Positions 54,642 to 63,538 of a stretch of DNA of 64,000 nt are shown in pieces. The notes beneath the pieces are model-generated. The model saw only the letters and a program-made list of their open reading frames with translations, had not been told where the DNA came from and searched no databases. Numbering within the stretch: the first letter of the stretch is position 1; every line of letters begins with the position of its first letter. A program made the position numbers and the translations under genes. The DNA is from Eubacterium sp. (GTDB lineage: Bacteria > Bacillota > Clostridia > Oscillospirales > Acutalibacteraceae). Location of the stretch: positions 787,564-851,563 of the forward strand of contig JARHZA010000001.1 in assembly GCA_029258375.1 (NCBI GenBank), given 5' to 3'.

Positions 54642-55678
54642 GACCTTTGCTCTGTTCCACAGGGCAAAGGTTTTTTATATCCTAAATTGTATAAATCAGT
54701 AAATTTACATTCTTGTTGAAAAAAAGTAATTGTAGTATCATCGCAATCGCTAATTTTAGTTATAATTGGCTTTGTGGAGTTTTTCTTTATATCAGCAAGT
54801 AAATTCTTGCCTTTTTTACTAAAACCTAAAATTCGAATATATGGAACTTCTTGTGGTATTTCATAAATATCAAGATAGGCTCTAAGAATTATTCTTCTAA
54901 TTCTTGAATGAGTGTATCTTTTTGATTTTATTAAGTCATATAGTTCTTCAATTGAAGTTGCGTTTCTTACAGCGTCATAAATTCTGTTTTCAAGCCCTTC
55001 ACTAACATCTTCGATTTTTGCAAAGTCTTCTTTACTCATTCTTCTTAATTTAGAGAGTATAGCAACTTCACAATTCTTCATAGAAGAAATTTCGTTAATA
55101 TCAAGAGTTTTTCTAATTTCTGATGCAGAATAGTCTTTATCGTCAGTGTCGTGACCTTTGCCAATTCTTTTAACTGCGATTGCAGGTAGTTTAGTAGCTT
55201 TTAAATATTCAATTCCAAGAATGTTGTTAGGACTATCAATTAAATTAGAATCAACAATATTTTTGCGAGCAACAGGGTAAGATAATCCGTTTTTCATTTC
55301 AGCTTTAATTTTTTCTTGCGTTTCTTTATCTTTCAATTTCGTTGCAATCGCTTTTAGTTCATCGATATTGTCATTTTCAGCACCGAATGCAATTGAATCA
55401 ACTATACCGGTAGATTCTAAAAGTTCTATTCCTGCCTTGCAAAAGCCTTCCGCAGATAATGTTGAATAAACTGTTGGTAATTCTATAACAATGTCGGCAC
55501 CGTTTTGGAGTGCAACTTTTGTCCTAACGAATTTATCATAAACTGCAAATTCACCACGCTGAACAAAATTTCCACTCATACAACAAATTATATTATCATC
55601 TTCTTTTTTTACCGAGTCTATCAAATGCTTGTGTCCTAAGTGGAAAGGGTTAAACTCGCAAATTATGCCTATATTCAT
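54623..55678 (-). CDS. tmcAL: tRNA(Met) cytidine acetate ligase TmcAL
   Basis: A 351-residue nucleotidyltransferase-like enzyme that makes N4-acetylcytidine at the wobble position of elongator tRNA-Met from acetate and ATP. The HxGH-type motif is in CEFNPFHLGHKHLI; SGNFVQRGEFAVYDKFVRT is highly conserved. Length is a little shorter than the Bacillus enzyme. The last 19 bases overlap rnmV, and the rnmV terminator lies inside its coding region. Confidence 0.93.
   Translation of the reverse strand: MNIGIICEFNPFHLGHKHLIDSVKKEDDNIICCMSGNFVQRGEFAVYDKFVRTKVALQNGADIVIELPTVYSTLSAEGFCKAGIELLESTGIVDSIAFGAENDNIDELKAIATKLKDKETQEKIKAEMKNGLSYPVARKNIVDSNLIDSPNNILGIEYLKATKLPAIAVKRIGKGHDTDDKDYSASEIRKTLDINEISSMKNCEVAILSKLRRMSKEDFAKIEDVSEGLENRIYDAVRNATSIEELYDLIKSKRYTHSRIRRIILRAYLDIYEIPQEVPYIRILGFSKKGKNLLADIKKNSTKPIITKISDCDDTTITFFQQECKFTDLYNLGYKKPLPCGTEQRSQIVIM
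54643..54676 (+). terminator. rnmV terminator inside the tmcAL coding sequence
   Basis: ACCTTTGCTCT (54643-54653) and AGGGCAAAGGT (54661-54671): 11-bp stem with one U-G pair, GTTCCAC loop, six Ts. On the other strand it encodes the Pro-Leu-Pro-Cys-Gly-Thr-Glu end of TmcAL. Confidence 0.75.
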
Positions 55679-55696
55679 AAAAATTCCTGAATTTCC

Positions 55697-55725
55697 TTGA
55701 CTAAAATTATTATATATATTATTAT
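55697..55725 (+). promoter_or_regulatory. Promoter of ackA
   Basis: TTGACT (55697-55702), 17-base spacer, TATTAT (55720-55725). Confidence 0.55.
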
Positions 55726-55749
55726 AATTATTATATTAAATAATTGCAA
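55721..55749 (-). promoter_or_regulatory. Promoter of tmcAL
   Basis: On the minus strand TTGCAA (55744-55749), 17-base spacer, perfect TATAAT (complement of 55721-55726). Its -10 overlaps the -10 of the divergent ackA promoter. Confidence 0.6.
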
Positions 55750-55768
55750 TATATGGAGGATAATATTT

Positions 55769-56986
55769 ATGAAAATTCTTGTTATCAACTGTGGCAGTTC
55801 TTCTCTTAAATTCCAACTTATAAATATGGATGACGAATCTTTAATTTGTAAAGGTACTATCGAAAGAATAGGATTACCAATTAGTGGTGGCGAACAAAAC
55901 GTAATTTATAAAGTAGGCGACGAAGCATTCTTATCAGATAAGGAAATCCCTAATCACACAGAAGCTTTCAATACAGTTAAGTGGCTTATTACTGAAAGTG
56001 ATCACGCTGTACTTCAATCATTTGACGAAGTTGACGCTATTGGTCATCGTTTCGTTCAAGGTGGCGATAAATACACAAAGAGTGTTCTTATTAACGACGA
56101 AGTTATTGAAGACGTTAAAAAACTTATCCCACTTGCACCTCTTCACAACCCAGCAAATATTGCAGGTTATGAAGCTTGCCTTGATGTTGTAGGCCCAAAT
56201 GTGCCTCAAGTTGCTGTATTTGACACAGCTTTCCACAGCACAATGCCACCAATGGCTTATATGTACGCTGTTCCTTATGAATACTTCGAAAAATATGGTA
56301 TTCGCCGTTATGGTTTCCACGGAACTTCACATAAATTTGTAAGCCAAAGATGTGCAGATATTATGAAGGAAGACATTAGCAAGTTGAAAATTATTACTTG
56401 TCATTTAGGCAATGGTGCTTCAATTGCAGCTGTTAAATACGGTAAAGTATTTGATACATCAATGGGCTTTACTCCTCTTGATGGCTTTATGATGGGTACT
56501 CGTTCAGGTGGTGTTGACCCATCTGTTGTAACATTTATTCAACAAAAACTTGGTCTTTCACCAAAAGAAGTTGAAGATATCCTTAATAAGGAATCAGGCG
56601 TTAGTGCTATTTCTGGTATTTCTTCAGACGACCGTGATATTAACAAAGCACAAGCAGAAGGTAATGAACGTGCTATCCTTGCTCACGAAATGCAAGCTTT
56701 CCAAATTGCAAAATATATCGGTGGATATGTTGCTGCAATGAATGGTGTTGATGCTATTGTATTTACTGGTGGTATTGGTGAAAACGGTTTCTGGCTTCGT
56801 GCAAAGGTTTGCTCATATCTTGGTTATCTTGGTGTTTCAATTAACCAAGCAGTTAACCAAAAAGCTGTTAAAGGTGTTGAAGCTGAACTTACAAACCCAA
56901 CAGATAAAGTTAGAGTATTTGTTCTTGCAACAAACGAAGAACTTATGATTGCAAGAGACACAAAAGAAATTGTTGAAAAATTATAA
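55769..56986 (+). CDS. ackA: Acetate kinase
   Basis: A 405-residue ASKHA-fold enzyme making ATP and acetate from acetyl phosphate in fermentation. ILVINCGSSSLKFQL, HRFVQGGDKY, YGFHGTSHKFVSQ and TRSGGVDPS are the family signatures; IVFTGGIGENG closes the nucleotide site. ATG at 55769 follows GGAGGA; an upstream AT-rich extension of the frame to 55697 is not credible. pta is not adjacent. ydbC follows after 52 bases without a clear terminator between. Confidence 0.97.
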   Translation: MKILVINCGSSSLKFQLINMDDESLICKGTIERIGLPISGGEQNVIYKVGDEAFLSDKEIPNHTEAFNTVKWLITESDHAVLQSFDEVDAIGHRFVQGGDKYTKSVLINDEVIEDVKKLIPLAPLHNPANIAGYEACLDVVGPNVPQVAVFDTAFHSTMPPMAYMYAVPYEYFEKYGIRRYGFHGTSHKFVSQRCADIMKEDISKLKIITCHLGNGASIAAVKYGKVFDTSMGFTPLDGFMMGTRSGGVDPSVVTFIQQKLGLSPKEVEDILNKESGVSAISGISSDDRDINKAQAEGNERAILAHEMQAFQIAKYIGGYVAAMNGVDAIVFTGGIGENGFWLRAKVCSYLGYLGVSINQAVNQKAVKGVEAELTNPTDKVRVFVLATNEELMIARDTKEIVEKL

Positions 56987-57038
56987 TTTATAATATTTAT
57001 AAGCGTTTAAGCGAATTAAATTAAAAGGAGGAGCAATA

Positions 57039-57254
57039 ATGCCAGAAATCAAGTATGAAATCACTGAACATGTAGGTGTTATTTCTGAAACAGCAAGAGG
57101 CTGGACAAGAGAAGTAAATATGATTTCATGGAATGGCCGTGAACCAAAAATCGACGTAAGAGATTGGTCACCTGATCATTCTAAAATGAGCAAGGGCTTA
57201 ACATTTACAAAAGAAGAAATGGTTGAGCTTAAGAAGCTTGTTGAAAAACTCTAA
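57039..57254 (+). CDS. YdbC/PC4-family single-stranded DNA-binding protein
   Basis: A 71-residue PC4-like protein. The family pattern is seen in EITEHVGVISE, WTREVNMISWNGREPKIDVRDW and GLTFTKEEMVELKKLVE. Homologues bind single-stranded DNA; the physiological role is unclear. Strong GGAGGAG site. Confidence 0.93.
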   Translation: MPEIKYEITEHVGVISETARGWTREVNMISWNGREPKIDVRDWSPDHSKMSKGLTFTKEEMVELKKLVEKL

Positions 57255-57256
57255 TT

Positions 57257-57297
57257 AAAGTTTTAAGGGCAACTTTTATTGGTTGCCCTATAACTTT
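57257..57297 (+). terminator. Terminator-like hairpin after the YdbC gene
   Basis: AGGGCAAC (57266-57273) and GTTGCCCT (57282-57289) with an outer AAAGTT/AACTTT pairing; followed by a short T stretch only. Confidence 0.65.
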
Positions 57298-57357
57298 TGT
57301 TAGTGATTTGTTATTTATAACAAATTTTATCGCACAAAAATAAACAGAGGTAACAAA

Positions 57358-59985
57358 ATGGAATGGACATCATTAAATGATTTAAGAGAGAAATATCTTT
57401 CATTCTTTGAGAGCAAAGGTCATTTGCGTCTCCCAAGTTTTTCTCTCGTACCTAATAACGATAAAAGTTTATTACTTATAAATTCGGGCATGGCTCCGAT
57501 GAAAAAATATTTTACAGGTGAAGTTACACCACCTTCAACTCGTGTAACAACTTGTCAAAAATGTATACGTACTCCAGATATTGAAAGAGTAGGTAAAACT
57601 GCAAGACACGGCACTTATTTTGAAATGCTTGGTAACTTTAGTTTTGGCGATTACTTCAAACACGAAGCAACAAAATGGGCTTGGGAATTTTGTACAGAAG
57701 TTCTTGATATGCCTGTTGATAAAATTTGGGTTACTATTTATGAAAATGACGATGAGGCGTTCGACATTTGGACTAAAGAAGTTGGTGTTGACCCTTCACA
57801 TATAGTTCGACTTGGCAAAGAAGATAACTTCTGGGAACATGGTCAAGGTCCTTGTGGTCCTTGTAGTGAACTTCACTTCGACCGTGGTGAAAAATATGGT
57901 TGTGGTAAACCTGATTGTGCACCTGGTTGTGATTGCGACCGTTATACTGAGTTTTGGAATAACGTATTCAGTCAATTCAATAATGACGGTAATGGCAATT
58001 ACACTGAACTTTCACAAAAAAATATTGATACTGGTATGGGACTTGAACGTCTTGCTTGCATTATGCAGGGTGTAGATAATCTTTTCGAAGTTGACACAGT
58101 TCAAAACATTATGAAAAAGATTTCTGAAATTGCAAATGTTAAGTATCATGATGACGAAAAGAACGATGTTTCACTTCGTGTTATTACAGACCATATTCGT
58201 TCATCAGTATTTATGATTGGTGATGGTGTTATTCCATCAAATAATGGTCGTGGCTACGTTCTTAGAAGACTTATAAGAAGAGCTTGTCGTCACGGAAGAC
58301 TCTTAGGTGTAAACGAACCTTTCCTTTATAAGGTAGTAGATACAGTTATTGATGAAAATATGACTGCTTATGATTATCTTGATGCAAAGCGTGAACTTAT
58401 TACAAAAGTAATGCTTTCAGAAGAAGAATCATTTGGCAAAACAATTGATGCTGGTCTTGCTCTTCTTGATGAATATGTTAGCAAAATGGAAGGTAATGTT
58501 TTCAGTGGTGAAGATGCATTTAAGCTCAACGATACTTACGGCTTCCCACTTGATTTAACAAAAGATATTCTTGAAGAAAAAGGCATTACTGTTGATGAAG
58601 ATAAATTCAACGAACTTCTTGATGCACAAAAGGCTCAAGCACGTGCTGCTCGTAAAGATGCTGGCGCTGATGCTTGGAAGGGTTCATCTGTTAAAGTTGA
58701 TGTTCCTCAAACAGAATTTGTTGGATATACAGATTTTACATCTGAATCAAAAGTACTTGCTATAATTAAAGATGGATCACTTGCTGATATGATTGGTGCA
58801 GGCGAAGAGGGCGTTATTGTTCTTGATAGAACTCCTTTTTATGCTGAATCTGGTGGTCAAGTAGGAGATAGTGGTGTAATATCAAATGGTGAATTAGGGA
58901 CATTTGATGTTAAAGATACTGCTAAGAATACAGAAAATGTGTTCTTCCATTCAGGTGTAGTAGAAAACGGTGTTATTAGTGTTGGTGATACTGTAAAAGC
59001 AGAGATCGATTCAGTAAGAAGAAAAAGCATTATGCGTAATCATACCGGTGCTCACCTTCTTCAAGCAGCACTTCGTTCAGTTCTTGGAACTCACGTTGAA
59101 CAGGCTGGTCAACTTGTAAACGAAAATGAAATCCGCTTTGACTTTACTCATTTTAGTCCTATGACTTCAGATGAAATTAAGAAAGTTGAAGACCTTGTAA
59201 ATGAATTTATCTTATCAGCAAAACCAGTTGATATGCTTGAAATGAACATTGAAGATGCTAAAAAAATGGGCGCTATGATGCTATTTGGAGAAAAGTACGG
59301 AGATGTTGTAAGAGTTGTTAAAGCGGGTGACTTTTCAACTGAATTCTGTGGTGGTACTCACGTATCAAACAGTGGTAATATTGGTCTTTTCAAAATCGTT
59401 TCTGAAGCTTCTGTTGCTGCTGGCGTAAGAAGAATTATTGCTGTAACTGGAACAAATGTAACTTCATTACTTTATAAAAATGAAGAACTAATTGCTGGCG
59501 TTTCTGATGCTCTTAAAACTTCTGAAAATGAAATTGTTTCAAAAGCGGTTGCACTTGTTTCAGAAAACAAAGCAAAAGATAAGCAAATTTCAAGTCTTGA
59601 ATCTGAAATTGCAAAATTAAAGAGTGCAGAACTTTTAAGTAAACCTGTTGATGTTAACGGACTTCAATTATATGTAGCAAAACTTGATGGAACAGCTCCT
59701 GATGCACTTCGCTCAATGGGCGATGATTTAAAGAATAAAGGCGATAATGTTGTTGGTGTTATTGCTGGTGTTAACGGAGAAAAGGCATCAATTGTTGCTG
59801 TTTGTGGCAAAAATGCAATTTCAATGGGTGTTAAGGCTGGCGACGTTGTTCGTGAAGTTGCAAAACTCGCTGGTGGTGGCGGTGGTGGCCGTCCAGATTC
59901 AGCCATGGCTGGTGCAAAAGACTTGTCAAAACTTGATAGTGCACTTTCATCTGTTGAAGAAATTGTAAAAGGTTTTATTAAATAA
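57358..59985 (+). CDS. alaS: Alanine-tRNA ligase
   Basis: An 875-residue class II synthetase. Catalytic core: INSGMAPMKKYFTG and YFEMLGNFSFGDYFKHEA, and GMGLERLA. The editing domain zinc site is RNHTGAHLLQAALR (H-x3-H) with FCGGTH. C-terminal C-Ala domain with GGGGGGRPDSAMAGA. No T-box leader is visible in the 68 bases between the preceding hairpin and the start, although a small ATTTGTTA/TAACAAAT hairpin lies at about 57309-57328. hinT and apt follow in the same operon. Confidence 0.98.
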   Translation: MEWTSLNDLREKYLSFFESKGHLRLPSFSLVPNNDKSLLLINSGMAPMKKYFTGEVTPPSTRVTTCQKCIRTPDIERVGKTARHGTYFEMLGNFSFGDYFKHEATKWAWEFCTEVLDMPVDKIWVTIYENDDEAFDIWTKEVGVDPSHIVRLGKEDNFWEHGQGPCGPCSELHFDRGEKYGCGKPDCAPGCDCDRYTEFWNNVFSQFNNDGNGNYTELSQKNIDTGMGLERLACIMQGVDNLFEVDTVQNIMKKISEIANVKYHDDEKNDVSLRVITDHIRSSVFMIGDGVIPSNNGRGYVLRRLIRRACRHGRLLGVNEPFLYKVVDTVIDENMTAYDYLDAKRELITKVMLSEEESFGKTIDAGLALLDEYVSKMEGNVFSGEDAFKLNDTYGFPLDLTKDILEEKGITVDEDKFNELLDAQKAQARAARKDAGADAWKGSSVKVDVPQTEFVGYTDFTSESKVLAIIKDGSLADMIGAGEEGVIVLDRTPFYAESGGQVGDSGVISNGELGTFDVKDTAKNTENVFFHSGVVENGVISVGDTVKAEIDSVRRKSIMRNHTGAHLLQAALRSVLGTHVEQAGQLVNENEIRFDFTHFSPMTSDEIKKVEDLVNEFILSAKPVDMLEMNIEDAKKMGAMMLFGEKYGDVVRVVKAGDFSTEFCGGTHVSNSGNIGLFKIVSEASVAAGVRRIIAVTGTNVTSLLYKNEELIAGVSDALKTSENEIVSKAVALVSENKAKDKQISSLESEIAKLKSAELLSKPVDVNGLQLYVAKLDGTAPDALRSMGDDLKNKGDNVVGVIAGVNGEKASIVAVCGKNAISMGVKAGDVVREVAKLAGGGGGGRPDSAMAGAKDLSKLDSALSSVEEIVKGFIK

Positions 59986-59999
59986 TAGGAGATAATGAT

Positions 60000-60332
60000 A
60001 TGTGTTTGTTTTGCGAAATTGTAAACGGTAATATTCCAAGCACAAAAGTTTATGAAGACGATATGATTTATGCTTTTAGAGATATAAATCCGGTTGCTCC
60101 TGTTCATGTGCTTATCGTTCCAAAAATTCATATTGATTGTGTAAACGATGTTACGGAAGAAAACAGTAAGTATGTTGCTCATATTTTTGAGAAAATTCCT
60201 GAAATTGCAAAATCTGAAGGTATTTCATCTTATAGAGTAATAAATAACTGTGGTACCGATGCAGGTCAAACTGTTATGCATCTCCATTTTCATTTAATCG
60301 GTGGTAAAGAATTAGGAGAAAAAATACTATGA
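60000..60332 (+). CDS. hinT: HIT-family nucleotide hydrolase (HinT-like)
   Basis: A 110-residue histidine-triad protein, probably hydrolysing adenosine phosphoramidates and aminoacyl-AMP. It begins CLFCEIVNGNIPSTKVYED, and the triad HLHFHLIGG is at the C-terminal end. Being next to alaS fits a role in clearing aminoacyl adenylates. Overlaps the next gene by 4 bases. Confidence 0.95.
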   Translation: MCLFCEIVNGNIPSTKVYEDDMIYAFRDINPVAPVHVLIVPKIHIDCVNDVTEENSKYVAHIFEKIPEIAKSEGISSYRVINNCGTDAGQTVMHLHFHLIGGKELGEKIL

Positions 60333-60868
60333 GTGAAACGTATAAACTAAGTATTGCGGGAATTGAAAGAGAATTAAAAATGTTCCCAGTAAGTGATAAA
60401 CTTGACATTGCAGCATTTATTCTTTTTGGTGATGTAGAACTAACAGAAAAATGTGCAACTGCTCTTATTGAAAAATGCCCAGAATTTGACTATATTGTTA
60501 CTCCAGAGGCAAAAAGTATTCCTCTTGCTTATGAAATGAGCAAGCAAAGTGGAAAAAAATATATAGTTGTTCGTAAAGGTGTTAAAGTTTATATGGACGA
60601 TCCAATAAAGGTAACTGTAACTTCAATTACAACTCAAAAAGAGCAGTCACTTTACCTTGGTAGAGAAGATGGCGATTTGTTAAACGGAAAAAGAGTTTTA
60701 ATAGTAGATGACGTTATATCAACTGGCGAATCTCTTGAAGCTGTTAAAAAGATTGTTAAAGAATTTAACGGTAATATTGTTGGTTGTTGCGCACCTCTTG
60801 CAGAAGGAGATTCTTCAGAACGAGAAGATATTATTTATCTTGAAAAGTTACCACTATTTTTTAAGTGA
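60329..60868 (+). CDS. apt: Adenine phosphoribosyltransferase-like enzyme
   Basis: A 179-residue type I phosphoribosyltransferase. PRPP motif VLIVDDVISTGESLEAV (residues about 123-140) and a hood region with YIVTPEAKSIPLAYEMS. These fit Apt-type purine salvage enzymes; xanthine phosphoribosyltransferase is an alternative, because the N-terminal part is slightly diverged from canonical Apt. Ends before a strong terminator. Confidence 0.75.
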   Translation: MSETYKLSIAGIERELKMFPVSDKLDIAAFILFGDVELTEKCATALIEKCPEFDYIVTPEAKSIPLAYEMSKQSGKKYIVVRKGVKVYMDDPIKVTVTSITTQKEQSLYLGREDGDLLNGKRVLIVDDVISTGESLEAVKKIVKEFNGNIVGCCAPLAEGDSSEREDIIYLEKLPLFFK

Positions 60869-60888
60869 TATGATTAAATAATATAAAA

Positions 60889-60918
60889 AATAAAACGCTG
60901 ATTATTCAGCGTTTTATT
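60889..60918 (+). terminator. Terminator of the alaS operon
   Basis: AATAAAACGCTGA (60889-60901) and TCAGCGTTTTATT (60906-60918): perfect 13-bp stem, TTAT loop, TTTTG flank. Confidence 0.85.
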
Positions 60919-61246
60919 TTGTTTAATTGTAAAATAGGATTATATTTAATACTAAAATATATAATGATATAATTTATATATTAAAATAAGATTTTCTAAG
61001 AAAAATCATTTTATTACATTATAATTGTGAATATAATGTTTACTTTAAATATTTATTAACATAATAACACAAATGGTAAAACGTTTTTAGCAAAAAATAT
61101 ACAAATGATAATTACAAATTGAAAGAATTGTATAAGATTAACGTTTTACCACCAAAAGTTTCGAGTTCAGTTGACGAAATACACAAAAAAATTGTTAACA
61201 AAGTGTTAACAATACGGTGCTTTGTAAATTATTTCTTTATATTCTA
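60919..61246. other. Non-coding region with two inverted repeats upstream of the surface protein gene
   Basis: No gene. TGGTAAAACGTT (61074-61085) is exactly complementary to AACGTTTTACCA (61140-61151) with a 54-base gap. ATTGTTAAC (61191-61199) and GTTAACAAT (61205-61213) form a perfect 9-5-9 inverted repeat like a regulator site. A TTGACG at 61171 may be a spare -35. Very AT-rich otherwise. Confidence 0.5.
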
Positions 61247-61275
61247 TTGACAATATTTGTTATTTGAACTATAAC
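61247..61275 (+). promoter_or_regulatory. Promoter of the surface protein gene
   Basis: TTGACA (61247-61252), 17-base spacer, TATAAC (61270-61275). A palindrome GTTAATTAAC (61283-61292) overlaps the predicted transcription start. Confidence 0.7.
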
Positions 61276-61356
61276 TGAAGTAGTTAATTAACGTTTCTTT
61301 TCAAAAAAAAGAAAAAATGCATTTTCTCTAAATACAAAAGGAGTTAAGAAATTAAA

Positions 61357-63351
61357 ATGAAAAAGAGCATATTATCTATCATTTTAAGTATATGCCTTGT
61401 ACTTGGTTTAATGCCACTTACAGTATTAGCTTCAAATGATAAGCATGACCTTGCTAAAGAAGATTTAGTATTAGATGCTGAAAGTTGTAGCAATGGCTGC
61501 AAAGGCCATATTGTTACAGGTGAAGTAAACAGCAATCTTGTATGGAAACAACACAACATAGTAGTTAAGGGTGGTAAACACACTATCACTCTTGAAGGTG
61601 TAAATGTTAAAACTGCACCAGCAACAAAATCTGCAATTCAAATTCAAGACGGAGCAGCTGTAACTCTTAAACTCGCTGGCGAAAATGAACTTCACGGTTC
61701 ATTAAACCAAGCTGCAATTTGGGTTGAAGCTGGTTCTTCACTCACAATCGAAGGCAATGGTTCATTAAAGGCTGTTGCTGGCGACTATACAGGTAGCTCA
61801 GGTAGTGCTGGTATCGGTGGTTGCTATGGTGACTATGTAAACAAATATGCAAACTTCGGTGATATCACAATTAACGGTGGTAACATTGTAGCTGAAGGTT
61901 CTGGCGGTGGTGCTGGTATCGGTGGCGGTTACTTTATCAACAAATTACAAGATAAACAAACTGCAACAGGTAACATTACTATCAATGGTGGTTCTGTAAA
62001 AGCTTATGGCGGTAAACCACGTTTAGCAGACCTTAATGCTGGTGCTGGTATCGGTACTGGTTACAACCAAGACTATGCTGGTACAATCACTATCAATGGC
62101 GGTGTTGTATTCGCAGAAGCTGGCAACAAGAGATGTAGAAGCATTGGTGGTACAAATATCATCAATAAGCCTTCAGATAACGGCACATTCACAACAGGTA
62201 AGAATGGTAATGCAGTTATAATCGCTAAAACAATCGGCGACCTTAGCCAACAGGCTAAATGGGATGCTATCGTAGTTTCAGGTGAATTTGATGAAAATTC
62301 AGCTAAACTTAATGGTAACAAAGTTGTTTTAGAAGGTAAAAATGCAAACTTCAACGTTTATGGCAACCCAGTTGTTGACTACGATTTAGAAGTTGTTAAA
62401 GGAACTACATTAACAGTTGGTCAAAACGAAGTAGACGGAAGATACTACAATGCAAACTTAGGCATTGCAAAAGGTAGCAAACTTATCAATAATGGTGCTA
62501 TCAATCTTGGAACAGTAGTTAAAGGCTCAAGCGACCACTCAGTATTAACTTTATTTGGTGGTAAAGCTCAAACTTCTGGCGAAGGTATCCTTAAGCAAGT
62601 TGAAAAAACTGCAGTAAGACTTCCTCTTTCAGAAGATTTAGTAAGCATGGAAGCAGCTAACGATTTAACATACAACGGTTCTAAACAAGAATTAGCTGTA
62701 AATGTTAAACTTGTTGACTTATGGGGATATGATCAAGATTTCGCATCACCTAAAGAATATACAGTTGCATATGCAGATGCACTTAGCGCTGGCGAAACAA
62801 CTGTTACAGTAACTTCAACTGGTAAGGGTAACCTTATTGGTACAGATTCAGTTGAACTTAAATATTCAATTGCACAAGCTGACTTCAATATTGATGTAGC
62901 TAAAGAAGTTGAAGTTGTAAGTGGCGAAACTGATGTTTTATCAAAACTTCCAACAGCAACAGTTTCTGTTGATGCTTCAATCAAAGACGACCTTAAGAAA
63001 TTAGGTGCTGGCAAACTTGCTTGGTTCTTCGACGAAGATCACAAACAAGCAGTTGCAGCTGATTCACTTAAAGATTTAGCTGCTGGTGAAACAGTAACAT
63101 TATATTGGACTTACAATCACGAAGATACAAACTTCGTAAATGATAAGGCTGGTAGCACAGTTGTTAAAGTTGTAGCTGGTTCAAGCGTTGATAACAACGG
63201 TTCAAACAGCCAAGATGGCAATAACAACAACACAACATCACCTAATACAGGTCTTGATGAAAATGTTCTTTTCTGGGCAATCGCTATGCTTGCTTCAGGC
63301 AGCGTTTTAACAGGCGTACTTGCTTCTAAAAAAAGAAAATTTAATCAATAA
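61357..63351 (+). CDS. Cell-wall-anchored surface protein with beta-helix-like N-terminal domain
   Basis: A 664-residue exported protein. Signal peptide of about 27 residues (cleavage near VLA-SND), then a repeat-rich region (about 60-330) with recurring ITINGG turns and GAGIGGG/GSAGIGG elements, consistent with the Cthe_2159/DUF4353-like carbohydrate-binding beta-helix. A second part (about 430-600) has Ig-like character with MBG-type wording (LTYNGSKQELAVNV). A Ser/Asn/Gly-rich spacer leads to the sorting signal SPNTG (about residues 627-631), a hydrophobic stretch and KKRK, so a sortase should anchor it. Codon use suggests high expression. The function may be glycan binding; sortase is not in the window. 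Confidence 0.85.
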   Translation: MKKSILSIILSICLVLGLMPLTVLASNDKHDLAKEDLVLDAESCSNGCKGHIVTGEVNSNLVWKQHNIVVKGGKHTITLEGVNVKTAPATKSAIQIQDGAAVTLKLAGENELHGSLNQAAIWVEAGSSLTIEGNGSLKAVAGDYTGSSGSAGIGGCYGDYVNKYANFGDITINGGNIVAEGSGGGAGIGGGYFINKLQDKQTATGNITINGGSVKAYGGKPRLADLNAGAGIGTGYNQDYAGTITINGGVVFAEAGNKRCRSIGGTNIINKPSDNGTFTTGKNGNAVIIAKTIGDLSQQAKWDAIVVSGEFDENSAKLNGNKVVLEGKNANFNVYGNPVVDYDLEVVKGTTLTVGQNEVDGRYYNANLGIAKGSKLINNGAINLGTVVKGSSDHSVLTLFGGKAQTSGEGILKQVEKTAVRLPLSEDLVSMEAANDLTYNGSKQELAVNVKLVDLWGYDQDFASPKEYTVAYADALSAGETTVTVTSTGKGNLIGTDSVELKYSIAQADFNIDVAKEVEVVSGETDVLSKLPTATVSVDASIKDDLKKLGAGKLAWFFDEDHKQAVAADSLKDLAAGETVTLYWTYNHEDTNFVNDKAGSTVVKVVAGSSVDNNGSNSQDGNNNNTTSPNTGLDENVLFWAIAMLASGSVLTGVLASKKRKFNQ

Positions 63352-63363
63352 TATTTAACGATG

Positions 63364-63400
63364 AAGGCAGCGTAAGTCATTACGTTGCCTTTGTTTTTTT
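63364..63400 (+). terminator. Terminator of the surface protein gene
   Basis: AAGGCAGCGTAA (63364-63375) and TTACGTTGCCTT (63380-63391): 12-bp stem with one G-U pair, GTCA loop, then TGTTTTTTT. Confidence 0.9.
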
Positions 63401-63538
63401 GAAAGTGAATATCTATTTATATTAAAATTCATAATTAGGCTCTATGATTTAAAAATTTGTTATTAAAAACCCTTAATTCTTAATGAATTTACTTTTAATA
63501 TTTTAAGTAATATTTGAAATAATAAGAAAGGTGATTTT

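Noticed and set aside
55697..55768. Upstream extension of the ackA frame (Ile-rich)
   Set aside because: It translates the AT-rich promoter region; the conserved KILVINCGSSS start and GGAGGA define 55769.
57290..57357. Possible T-box riboswitch before alaS
   Set aside because: The space is only about 68 bases, with one small AT-rich hairpin and no T-box sequence or specifier stem.
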